From Campylobacterota bacterium (GTDB lineage: Bacteria; Babelota; Babeliae; Babelales; RVW-14): a stretch of 64,000 nt of DNA. Each line of letters begins with the position of its first letter. The stretch's first letter is position 1. Under the pieces are notes generated by a model, which was not told the origin of the DNA, did not search any database, and saw only the letters and a list, made by a program, of their open reading frames with translations. Positions 36,701-43,389 of the stretch are shown here, piece after piece. The position numbers were made by a program, and so were the translations under genes. The stretch is taken from positions 124,001 to 188,000 of the forward strand of contig JACKCO010000003.1 of assembly GCA_020633995.1 (NCBI GenBank). The letters are read 5' to 3'.

Positions 36701-37423
36701 GCTGTTCTGCTTGGCCTTAGTGCCATCCACCTTGAACAGTTCATATTCTTTTTCAGTGCAACGATCGCCGTTGGTCTTGGTTTTGCACTCAAAGATATTG
36801 GCGCAGACTGGTTATGCGGATTTTTTGTTTTGATTGAACGACCAATTGAGATTGGTAATTTTGTCAAGATTGGCGATGTGCTGGGAACAGTGCACAAAAT
36901 TTCAGCTCGAACGACTACCATTATCACACCTAAAAACCACAGTTTCATTTTGCCGAACAGTGATGTGGTCCGTAAAGTTGTCAATAACTGGGGTCGTGGA
37001 CGTTTTGCCGTTGGTTTTGACATGTTTGTTCGTGTTGATATGGCCTCTAACCCACATCAAGTCAAACAACTCATCGCAGAGACAGTTCAAGAGCATCCAC
37101 TTATTCTGAAAGTGCCAAACACTATTATTCGTCTTGAAGAAGTTGAAGATGACATGCAAATTTTTATGGTTCGTGCTTATATCAGCGCCCGTCGTGTTAA
37201 AGAACAGTGGGAAATATCATCTCAGCTACGCATGGCCCTGATAAAGCTCTTTGCTGAAAAAGGTATTGAATTTGCAAAGCCAGTTCGCTTGGTCTACAAC
37301 CGCGAAACTTCAAGACCAACCCCTACAGCGCCACCATCGGCTGACAAGTCACCCGACTCATCCACAACATCACCACTTGGTGCAGCAGGCAGCAAACCTA
37401 TAGAAATCAAATTTGATAAGTAG
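33764..37423 (+). CDS. Large MscS-family mechanosensitive channel (MscK/MscM type)
   Basis: 1219 residues; ATG 33764 follows AAGGAG. A signal peptide (~1-25) and a long periplasmic coiled coil (~40-580, rich in Lys/Glu/Leu heptads) precede about ten membrane helices (~588-1000). The MscS core is at ~985-1185: pore-lining helix HLEQFIFFFSATIAVGLGFA, then FALKDIGADWLCGFFVLIER, GNFVKIGDVLGTVHKIS and FILPNSDVVRKVVNNWGRG, all conserved. The pore TM3 Gly/Ala pattern is short but recognisable. This is the architecture of MscK/YjeP, which release solutes under hypo-osmotic shock. The C-terminal tail is Pro/Ser-rich. A terminator follows at 37434. Confidence 0.93.
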   Translation: MRLKKQGPLIFAFCLFPIVTSLAMFPHEQTSNKKIAITILGGDVEVKKTQLKDLEENLSSLKKRSEESHKTNTTRLNYLNTELETVKGKLKTARSKELEFLNKKLSTLNDRKQTISDAQELWKEIIEKTENHTKLLKEFIEFLPAPKPRLQPAYSWKEFREQQARNAELAAKIEVAKNKKDLLRKKKIAEGESLLSWQKQLEGKQKEQEKLITQADKEETIRRADGATLIKLEGEVLSQEINYITEHIELTKLRAEKLEIETSLQETHVELEQHKLADQKQLLTQIESRLVFNFNDVQIAKADWSAQTQKSLAQKESINKQRAIKKSNKDKLSSEIDYLKEKLAEMKSGGRKDNVEYEVHKSLLRKVQAQYDLTSQELHVLDTKKDLVDAEATLKEIDYNMVDLRYKLKTDTENLDELLTTYKHKYDFASNTLKTLKDKKDSISSLAIETNRNLERLRQREEKLKNRIAMFQGKELILQQVLKNLNEAKKYLVANISLTQDYSTDNADLIGLQEKIVKQYNLIVSDLVSRKKTESIWRRSNKAMSLDALIKSALEAEIFAKKIFWQTPTSLSPVSIMRSLQELTLFDYLKMLLLLIFFLMLFIGARILLRYMQERSSEILVRYHNKTRFLYLTILFAVVDFALENYTLLFSWLFAFAHIAWDGKLLYAIFALQLDPYYVALFYLASIPILVYLSFRFLGALKALNNKLSDYFFAEHIQNKVMFFITTLCYASAILLPLRAAFLRYIPNPQSEFATVLLAAYSLVMVLILPLCFTKDEVLRLIPSNNGFLIWLKRKIETHYYPVFFFVLTLLVLINPYVGYINLAWFLAFAVPTSVLLIYAMFLLHASLRKYSLVMFMSEEDEEFIDKFEHAKAYYGFFIIFSFLLLAFATFVLLSRVWGFNYTAMDLWKSISEEWVIRVGVNKVGIVEFVLLVLFSASGFVLSSLMHRFVLNKLFTILHSEPGMQNTISRISHYAIVFIAVLLGLSAIHLEQFIFFFSATIAVGLGFALKDIGADWLCGFFVLIERPIEIGNFVKIGDVLGTVHKISARTTTIITPKNHSFILPNSDVVRKVVNNWGRGRFAVGFDMFVRVDMASNPHQVKQLIAETVQEHPLILKVPNTIIRLEEVEDDMQIFMVRAYISARRVKEQWEISSQLRMALIKLFAEKGIEFAKPVRLVYNRETSRPTPTAPPSADKSPDSSTTSPLGAAGSKPIEIKFDK

Positions 37424-37433
37424 AAAACAAAAG

Positions 37434-37463
37434 CCCCAGCAAAAACCTGGGGTTCTTTGTTTA
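37434..37463 (+). terminator. Rho-independent terminator after the MscS-family gene
   Basis: Stem CCCCAG (37434-37439) / CTGGGG (37447-37452), followed by TTCTTTGTTT. It lies 11 bases after the stop codon. Confidence 0.8.
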
Positions 37464-37545
37464 TTCTACATTCTTGACCTCACATACATCTTTTTGAAAA
37501 AATTAAAGACATACGAAAAACCATATTTATCTTTAGGATAATCAT

Positions 37546-38769
37546 ATGAAAAAAACGGGTCTTAAAATAGTTGTGCTTATTGCATGGTCTGGCTTGGTTA
37601 ATACAGCACTAACAAAAAACAAGGGTATTCAGAATCCAGATGCACGCTGTTTTATGAATTCATCACTACAGGCACTCTCTCACATGCCCAACATAGTCCC
37701 AATTTTACAAGAGGCACAAAAACAACTTACAGATGCTAATAAAAAAAATATCAACGGAACACTCATCAATGTGATAAATTCATTACACTCGCAAGGCAAC
37801 ACTCCTATTAGTGTTAACAATTTAAATGCCTTGGTAAGAAACAACTACTTCGGCCGGACAGGTCAAGAAGATGCCGCAGAGTTTTTATTTGAAAAACTTT
37901 TTTTAGACCTTAAGCCTGCTGGCTTTAGATGTTCGCTATTTCTTAAAGACGTCATAAAATATGAATGTGCACAAGATCCTAAGAACAAGCATTACTACTA
38001 TAATATTGAGCAAAAGGACATCCAAAATCATGACCCCGAAACATATTTTGCATTGGACATACCGGATCAAAATCAAAAAATTACACTCCGAGATCTATTA
38101 AAAAAAGCTGATGAAATTCCCGAGGACTACAAGTGTGAAACCTGTAAAAAGAAAAATACTGGAGGCATTGTACGTAGAATTCATATCGCAAGTGCTTTAA
38201 CCAAACCAGATACAGCATCGGTCCACCCCCCCGATGCATTAATTGTTCAACTAAGACGCTTTTTTAAACTTGGAGGCGGGGATGCACATAAAATTAATAC
38301 CCCTGTTACAGATTTTTTAGAATTCACGCTACCCATTGCTTATACAAATGAACGAGAAAGGTACCAGCTCTTTGCAATTGTTTTACAATCTGGATCTCTG
38401 GCAGGAGGACACTACATTGCTGCAGCAAAAGATGCCAATGATTCGTGGAACCTTTACAATGATTCAAGTGTTTCTGACTATTCTAAGGGAATTGAAAAAA
38501 TTAATGCCGAGGGCGTTGATAGCGGTTTTACACCATACATTCTCTTTTATAAGCGAAAAAATGTCCTCACATACACGCCCCCACTTACAGTACAAGGCGC
38601 CGAAAAAACAAGTTCTCAACCCAAACCTCAAGCAACCCAACCCAAAAAGCACCCAAAGCCATCACCAAAAAAAGCTCCGGCGTCATCATTAAAAAATAAT
38701 GCCATTACAAACCTTCTGCTCGCACTCAAGCTCAAAATGATACGTCTACTTAGCACTATCAATAAATAA
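37546..38769 (+). CDS. Secreted ubiquitin-specific protease-like deubiquitinase (USP/UCH family), copy 1
   Basis: 407 residues. Residues 1-24 read as a signal peptide. The USP Cys box is at ~27-42: GIQNPDARCFMNSSLQAL, a variant of GLxNxGNTCYMNSxLQ that keeps the Cys, Met-Asn-Ser and Gln. QEDAAEFLFEKLF follows. A finger-like CETCKKK is present but the second CxxC is not obvious. The His box is GSLAGGHYIAAAKDANDSW, then YNDSSVS, matching GHYxaxxk...WyxfnD. So the catalytic Cys, His and Asp are all present. The C-terminal ~75 residues are Lys/Pro-rich. USP enzymes are eukaryotic and remove ubiquitin, so an exported bacterial one is a likely host effector. A second copy is at 39262. Confidence 0.92.
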   Translation: MKKTGLKIVVLIAWSGLVNTALTKNKGIQNPDARCFMNSSLQALSHMPNIVPILQEAQKQLTDANKKNINGTLINVINSLHSQGNTPISVNNLNALVRNNYFGRTGQEDAAEFLFEKLFLDLKPAGFRCSLFLKDVIKYECAQDPKNKHYYYNIEQKDIQNHDPETYFALDIPDQNQKITLRDLLKKADEIPEDYKCETCKKKNTGGIVRRIHIASALTKPDTASVHPPDALIVQLRRFFKLGGGDAHKINTPVTDFLEFTLPIAYTNERERYQLFAIVLQSGSLAGGHYIAAAKDANDSWNLYNDSSVSDYSKGIEKINAEGVDSGFTPYILFYKRKNVLTYTPPLTVQGAEKTSSQPKPQATQPKKHPKPSPKKAPASSLKNNAITNLLLALKLKMIRLLSTINK

Positions 38770-38772
38770 AAA

Positions 38773-38793
38773 AAGGCGAGATGGTCTCGCCTT
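38773..38793. terminator. Bidirectional terminator between convergent genes
   Basis: Stem AAGGCGAGA (38773-38781) / TCTCGCCTT (38785-38793) with a 3-base loop. The upstream A run and the following sequence give modest T tracts on both strands. It lies between the stop of the first USP gene and the leftward small gene. Confidence 0.75.
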
Positions 38794-38799
38794 CACTGT

Positions 38800-39057
38800 T
38801 TACACTTGCTTTGGCAATTGCCTGCGCAACGCCGCTTGTGCACGAGCGCCAACCTTATTTCCCTTTTTTTTACCTTTTTTGTGATTACCTTTTTTCTTAG
38901 GATTTTTTGGAGCTGGCTTTTGTGGACGTCTATGGTTACCCTTTTTACCTTTTTTTGCCTGCCCTACCGCAAATGTTTGTTCTTGTCGAGCCATTAACTC
39001 TACGCCACATAGCGCTGCAATAAGGCCTACCAATAGCATTATTTCAATTTTTTTCAT
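38800..39057 (-). CDS. Small lysine-rich secreted protein
   Basis: 85 residues from the ATG at 39057, which has AAGGGG seven bases upstream; longer starts at 39063 and 39102 lack this spacing. Residues 1-23 form a signal peptide (KKIEIMLLVGLIAALCGVEL). The mature part is about one third Lys plus Gly, Pro, Asn and Arg, in repeats such as AKKGKKGNHRRPQKPAPKNP and KKKGNHKKGKKKGNK. This is like histone H1 tails or nuclear targeting signals and would bind nucleic acid or other polyanions. It sits between the two USP genes but on the opposite strand. Low complexity prevents a family call. Confidence 0.72.
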   Translation of the reverse strand: MKKIEIMLLVGLIAALCGVELMARQEQTFAVGQAKKGKKGNHRRPQKPAPKNPKKKGNHKKGKKKGNKVGARAQAALRRQLPKQV

Positions 39058-39261
39058 ACTCATTCCCCTTTTGACAAAATTCGCATTGCGACCATTATGC
39101 ATATCAAAAATCCCCCCTATATCTACATCTTCTCAAATAAAAATAAATATAGTCAATAAATACGAAGAATGCGTTTATTTAAAATAACTTTAATTTTTAT
39201 GCAAATTTGTAGTATGGTAGGATGCTAAAAATTTGAGATCGTTATAATTAAAGAGATGTTT

Positions 39262-41085
39262 ATGAGGCAAATCCTGAAATCCACTTTCTGTTTACTGCTA
39301 TGCATAAATCTTGCTCAGCAAAGTCGTGCTGAAGATAGTGCTTTGCAAGCCACAACTGTGTGTATGAGCGCGGCAAGCATGCTTACAGGAACAGCCGCCA
39401 ACTATATGCAGCTAGAAAACAAAGAGTCTGCTTATGGCATCGACGCAGTCACCCTCAACTGCATGCATGCAATCGCACAAATTACCGTTGACTGCATACA
39501 GGCCCATAATCACTACCATCTAAGCAAACAGCTTAATCAAAAACACAGCACCTTCCAGCTCATGCTTGATATCATTCCCCGTATCGCATGGGCCGGCCAA
39601 ACCGGCTATGAACTAGCAACCAACTTAAGCAAACTGCTTGCTGACAAAAAGGACCTTAGAGCTCGACAGGCACTAAAAAATAATGACGTAGCACAAAACG
39701 TTTACATATGTTTGCCTCTTGCAGTAGGCGCAAGCAACATCGCTCAAACCATCATACAATCTGATGACCCTGCATCGCTCAGGTCAGCACTCATGGCTCA
39801 GCACACACAAACAGTGCTACGCATTGCCCAGCAGCTTCTTAAAAACCATGGTAGCCTTGACACACAACGCTACTGGTTTTATGCACTTGTGTCTGAAATG
39901 ATATTGCTTTGCTATCAGCTCAACCAAGGTGATGGTGAAGATGAACAAGATGGACAGGGCTCCAACGGTAGCGGTAGTCGCAACGGCTCTGGATCAGGAA
40001 AAGGACATCCTCCACTCGAGCGGTATGTCACATTCACTAACCTCGGCGCACAAGAAGGTGCTCTGAGCAATCTTGGCAATACCTGCTATATGAATTCAAC
40101 GCTACAAGTTCTGCTACGCGGCATTCCTCAACTTGCAAATACACTTCCCATGGAGGGTGGCATAACCGAAGACGTAAGAAGACGGTTTGAGTCAGGAGAA
40201 CTTAAGTTCAAAGGAAAAGAACTTAGGGATTTTCTTAAACAATTCAAGCTCCACGCTGTTATGCGTAATCTCGCACAAGCACTTCGGGAAAATAAAGACA
40301 CTTCACTTGAAATAAAACTTTTTAATACATTGCTTTTCAACAATGAAGGTTGTTGGATTAGAGAATATAGCCAAGAAGATGCAGGATGTTTTTTGAACTA
40401 TCTTGATAACCTTGATGAAAATTATCGCCACACCTCAAAACCCGACGTAAAGAAAACTCAACTTGAAAATGTGCTACATATAAACTTCACAGATAAAAGA
40501 ACAGGCATTGGAATTTGTGACGAAAATAAAAACATAATAGCAAAATGTGAACATTCAAGTATCAGTAATGAACAAAGTATTTCGCTTCCGCTTTCGTTTC
40601 CTCCTGAAATCGAAAACGATCCAAACAAAGCGGATACCCCTGCAAAAACACTCAAGGAGCTTGTCGATTTTTACCAGACTCCTGAAGACCTAGGAGGCGC
40701 TGAATCTTGGTATTGCGAGCAATGCAAAAATTATGTCAATGCAAGAAAAAAAATAACCTTAACCAAAGTATCAGACCACGTGTTAATACAACTCAAGCGA
40801 TTTGGCTTTGACAAAGAGACCAAGCATAGTACAAAAATAGAAAATCCGGTCACACAGTTGCAAAAATTGATGCTTGTAGGACATGAATATGAGCCCGTTG
40901 GGGTCGTTCAACATTCGGGCAGCCTAGGAGGCGGCCACTACACAGCCTTGATCAAAGAAGGTGACATCTGGTACCACTGTAATGATGGCTCAAAATCTGT
41001 GTGTGAAAATATTGATGAAATTCTTCAAACCGGTAGAAACGGCTCATTCACTCCATACTTTATATTATATAGAAAAAAAGGCTAA
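39262..41085 (+). CDS. Secreted ubiquitin-specific protease-like deubiquitinase (USP family), copy 2
   Basis: 607 residues from the ATG at 39262 (AAAGAG upstream); 39256 is a possible start two codons earlier. A signal peptide (~1-23) is followed by a helical domain (~25-225) and a Gly/Ser/Asn linker (~230-255). The USP domain (~265-607) has a near-canonical Cys box GALSNLGNTCYMNSTLQVLL, YSQEDAGCFLNYLDN, a zinc-finger CxxC in WYCEQCKNYV, HVLIQLKRFGFDK, and the His box GSLGGGHYTALIKEGDIWYH with CNDGSKS. Catalytic Cys, His and Asp are all intact. The first copy is more divergent and lacks the N-terminal helical domain. Likely to act on host ubiquitin, as bacteria have none. Confidence 0.95.
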   Translation: MRQILKSTFCLLLCINLAQQSRAEDSALQATTVCMSAASMLTGTAANYMQLENKESAYGIDAVTLNCMHAIAQITVDCIQAHNHYHLSKQLNQKHSTFQLMLDIIPRIAWAGQTGYELATNLSKLLADKKDLRARQALKNNDVAQNVYICLPLAVGASNIAQTIIQSDDPASLRSALMAQHTQTVLRIAQQLLKNHGSLDTQRYWFYALVSEMILLCYQLNQGDGEDEQDGQGSNGSGSRNGSGSGKGHPPLERYVTFTNLGAQEGALSNLGNTCYMNSTLQVLLRGIPQLANTLPMEGGITEDVRRRFESGELKFKGKELRDFLKQFKLHAVMRNLAQALRENKDTSLEIKLFNTLLFNNEGCWIREYSQEDAGCFLNYLDNLDENYRHTSKPDVKKTQLENVLHINFTDKRTGIGICDENKNIIAKCEHSSISNEQSISLPLSFPPEIENDPNKADTPAKTLKELVDFYQTPEDLGGAESWYCEQCKNYVNARKKITLTKVSDHVLIQLKRFGFDKETKHSTKIENPVTQLQKLMLVGHEYEPVGVVQHSGSLGGGHYTALIKEGDIWYHCNDGSKSVCENIDEILQTGRNGSFTPYFILYRKKG

Positions 41086-41113
41086 ACCGTCGCGCTTAGC
41101 CCTTCAATTTTTT
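41080..41113. terminator. Bidirectional terminator shared by the USP gene and ssrA
   Basis: Stem GGCTAA (41080-41085, including the USP stop TAA) / TTAGCC (41096-41101). On the plus strand it is followed by TTTTTT at 41108-41113; on the minus strand it is followed by a run of seven T (complement of 41073-41079), so it ends tmRNA transcription as well. The last T of the plus-strand run is the complement of the tmRNA 3' A. Confidence 0.85.
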
Positions 41114-41548
41114 GGTGGAGGCGATGGGAATTGAACCCATGTCCGCAATACTCTACACATTAAGCACTCCATGCTCAGCTTCTGCGTTCTACTCTTGTCC
41201 AATGGCAGAAGCACAAACAGACAAGAGTCAGTTGAGTGATACTCACAGCCCTACACAACTAAAAAGTCTGAGGCTGTAAGTTCTATCTGGGTTTAATACG
41301 AGTAAGCAAAGCGGATAGACGCGCTCACACTTACAAGAACGTTACTAAAAACTAAGCAAATGCAGCAACTTGAGTTTGGCTTGCACCAAAACCAAGTGTA
41401 TTGAAAAAGCCAGTTTTGTGGCTAGTAGCGTCAACAACATAATTGTCGTTTTCATTTATTGTTTTTGAACACTTCTTTTACGAGTTTGCATTCAAAACTC
41501 GGCATGCACTCAATGCACAGCATACTACGTCGAAGCCAGTACGCCCCC
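41113..41548 (-). ncRNA. ssrA: Transfer-messenger RNA (tmRNA)
   Basis: About 436 bases. The 5' end reads GGGGGCGTACTGGCTTCGAC, the standard tmRNA opening, and the 3' end is CGCCTCC-A-CCA with a T arm (GGGTTCAATTCCC). The acceptor stem pairs GGGGGCG with CGCCTCC (one G-T). The tag frame ends with TAG at 41354-41352. If it opens at AAT 41456, the tag has 34 residues, starting NENDNYVVDATSHK and ending GASQTQVAAFA; the exact resume codon cannot be fixed by eye. This is long compared with the usual 10-15 residues. tmRNA with SmpB frees stalled ribosomes and tags the product for proteolysis. It is a one-piece form. It is transcribed leftward, opposite to rsmA. Confidence 0.93.
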
Positions 41549-41576
41549 GTGAAATTCAAAGATCTTTGTGGATGAT

Positions 41577-41630
41577 GTCACCCTGAAGCAAGTTCAGGGG
41601 CTGGATTCCGGCTCGGCGGCCGGAATGACG
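41577..41630. repeat. Palindromic repeat pair upstream of ssrA (copies E and F)
   Basis: Hairpin CCCTGAA/TTCAGGG (41581-41587, 41593-41599), then CTGG and hairpin ATTCCGGC/GCCGGAAT (41605-41612, 41619-41626) with loop TCGGCG, then GAC. The second hairpin has the same frame and the same loop as the copy at 22178. It lies 30-80 bases upstream of the tmRNA 5' end, so it is either just before the promoter or in the precursor leader. Confidence 0.8.
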
Positions 41631-41678
41631 AAAGATCGTCCAAATCCACATTTCAAGCCTATCAAATAATTACAATAA

Positions 41679-41691
41679 GTCAAATTTTGAC
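41679..41691. promoter_or_regulatory. Small dyad in the ssrA/rsmA divergent spacer
   Basis: Perfect palindrome GTCAAA-T-TTTGAC. Its arms contain TTGAC on both strands, so it may simply be overlapping -35 boxes for ssrA and rsmA. Confidence 0.3.
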
Positions 41692-41732
41692 AATATCAGT
41701 TTGATAGCAGATTCCAAGCGCTAGCCTGGATC

Positions 41733-42596
41733 ATGTTTTTAGTGTACCATACAGGGATGAAACAGTACAGGAAAAAGCATCCCAACAAGCATTCTCGTAA
41801 CCAACACCCCTCAGACCGCGAACAGCAGCCGCGTAAGAAAAAAGCACTAGGACAGCACTTTTTACGCAAACAATCGGTCGTTGACCATATGATTGAAGCT
41901 GTCACTGTCACCGACCAGCACAGTGTGTTGGAGATTGGCTGTGGTGATGGGTTCCTAACACGCTCAATTTTGGCCCAGACGCCATGCAAGCAGTTGCGGG
42001 TGTACGAGATAGACCAAGAATGGATGGAGTACGTCCAGAGCCAAATCAAGGACCCAAAACTCAACCTCATACTTTCAAACATCCTGGACGTTGACTTTGA
42101 CCTGGAAATGGGGCCAGACAAACCGTGGGTTGTCCTGGCTAATCTACCCTACCAAATAACCTTTCCCATCATGTTTCGCTTCGTCACCTATCGCCATTTG
42201 TTTGATGAGGGTGTGGTCATGATTCAAGAAGAAGTTGCACAAAAAATTGTCGCATCTCGGGGGAAGCCATACAGTGCAACATCGCTCTACTTGCAATATC
42301 ATTTTAACTTCAAACTTCTAGAAAAAATCGAGCCGGGCGCATTTAGCCCACCACCAAAAGTATTTTCACGCCTACTCTACTTCAAGCCACGCACTGACCA
42401 ACCAGAAATACCCAATGTCGAGCAGTTCTGGAAATTTTTAAAATCATGTTTTTCCCATCCACGCCAGATGCTACGTAATAACTTGCGCTCAACACATTAT
42501 GCATGGCAAAACTTGCCAGAAGAAACACTTCAGTTACGTGCACAACAAATGAGCTTTCAAGATTTTCTTGAACTCTGGAAGAAAATTTCTAACTAA
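41733..42596 (+). CDS. rsmA: 16S rRNA A1518/A1519 dimethyltransferase
   Basis: 287 residues from 41733; an ATG at 41757 is equally possible. It dimethylates two adenines near the 3' end of 16S rRNA. The conserved opening KKKALGQHFLRKQSVVDHMI, the SAM-binding motif VLEIGCGDGFLTRSI and the catalytic NLPY (VLANLPYQITFPI) are all present, then FSPPPKVFSRLL. The very basic N-terminal leader (KHPNKHSRNQHPSDREQQPR) is an extension not usual in this family. Its stop overlaps that of the convergent PhnZ-like gene by four bases. Confidence 0.96.
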   Translation: MFLVYHTGMKQYRKKHPNKHSRNQHPSDREQQPRKKKALGQHFLRKQSVVDHMIEAVTVTDQHSVLEIGCGDGFLTRSILAQTPCKQLRVYEIDQEWMEYVQSQIKDPKLNLILSNILDVDFDLEMGPDKPWVVLANLPYQITFPIMFRFVTYRHLFDEGVVMIQEEVAQKIVASRGKPYSATSLYLQYHFNFKLLEKIEPGAFSPPPKVFSRLLYFKPRTDQPEIPNVEQFWKFLKSCFSHPRQMLRNNLRSTHYAWQNLPEETLQLRAQQMSFQDFLELWKKISN

Positions 42597-43225
42597 CGCA
42601 GGACTTGTTGTACGTGATCAATTAACATGTCACGGTAGTACTCAAGCTCAGGCACGACACAATCTACAACTTTTGCTTGGTCATCCCATTCGCGAATCTG
42701 TAACTTTTGCTCAAATAGCGGATCTTGCTCAAAATCATGTGCTTCGCCTTGCGTCATTGGTCCGCCCTGAGCAACCAGTGTTTGCTGACTTGCATATGAA
42801 AGCTTTCCTCTAAACGCCTCATCTTTAAACGCAAGATATCGCTTTGCCTGGACATGCCCCTTAACTAACGCACAAACAGTATCTGAAAAACCGTGTTCAA
42901 AAAGATACTCAGCCCCTAGCTCTTCATGGCCAGCGGTACCAAAAATTCCCATTTTCTCGCATGCTTGGTCAGCACACAGATGACCAATATCATGCAACAA
43001 TGCAGCAATAATTTGCTCTTGAGTCCCCCCAGCCTGAACGGCCAAATAAGCAGCTTGCAGTGCGTGCTCCAGCTGACTAACATCTTCGCCTATGTAGTCT
43101 TGCTCCGCACCAATGGTTAAGACAGAAAAAATTTTATCAACTACATACGCAGTATTTTCTATCTTTGCCTGTAGGTTAACAAAAACAAAAAAACTCACTG
43201 CTATGATTTTAAGACAATTTTTCAT
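42593..43225 (-). CDS. Secreted PhnZ-like HD-domain protein
   Basis: 210 residues from the ATG at 43225, which has AAGGAAGGAG just upstream; the frame is open further but without a start site. Residues 1-20 form a signal peptide (MKNCLKIIAVSFFVFVNLQA). The HD domain has YIGEDVSQLEHALQAAYLAV and IIAALLHDIGHL, then GHEELGAEYLFEHGF. The Y-x-G-E-x-V and HD motifs match the PhnZ family, mixed-valent di-iron oxygenases that cleave 2-amino-1-hydroxyethylphosphonate. PhnZ enzymes are normally cytoplasmic, so an exported one is odd. No other phosphonate gene is near. It might act on another substrate; only the fold and iron ligands can be read. Confidence 0.82.
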   Translation of the reverse strand: MKNCLKIIAVSFFVFVNLQAKIENTAYVVDKIFSVLTIGAEQDYIGEDVSQLEHALQAAYLAVQAGGTQEQIIAALLHDIGHLCADQACEKMGIFGTAGHEELGAEYLFEHGFSDTVCALVKGHVQAKRYLAFKDEAFRGKLSYASQQTLVAQGGPMTQGEAHDFEQDPLFEQKLQIREWDDQAKVVDCVVPELEYYRDMLIDHVQQVLR

Positions 43226-43290
43226 AGTACTCCTTCCTTTCTTTTTTACACTAACTGCCCCCCCTAAGAATGTCCATAAAATATTGAAAT

Positions 43291-43340
43291 GACAAATATA
43301 TTGCGAGCGCGACACTCGTTTGTTAAGCTGCCGGACAATA
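43291..43340 (+). repeat. 50-bp direct repeat upstream of the ankyrin gene, copy 1
   Basis: Shares about 44 of 50 bases with 44752-44801, including GACAAATATATTGCGAGC and GACACTCGTTTGTTAAGCTG in full. Both copies contain CGAG and CTCG as short inverted arms. It lies between the divergent PhnZ-like and ankyrin genes, so it probably carries a promoter or operator. Confidence 0.9.
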
Positions 43341-43389
43341 AAACAATACAATGTCTGGCATAATCAAAATAAATAATCTGAGGGGAATT

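Noticed and set aside
41113..41548. Leftward open frame in this region as a protein gene
   Set aside because: The sequence has the full tRNA-like ends of tmRNA; the frame is its tag-coding part.
43351..43389. ATG start for the ankyrin gene at 43351
   Set aside because: No ribosome site upstream, whereas the GTG at 43390 follows GAGGGG and starts the signal peptide at once.
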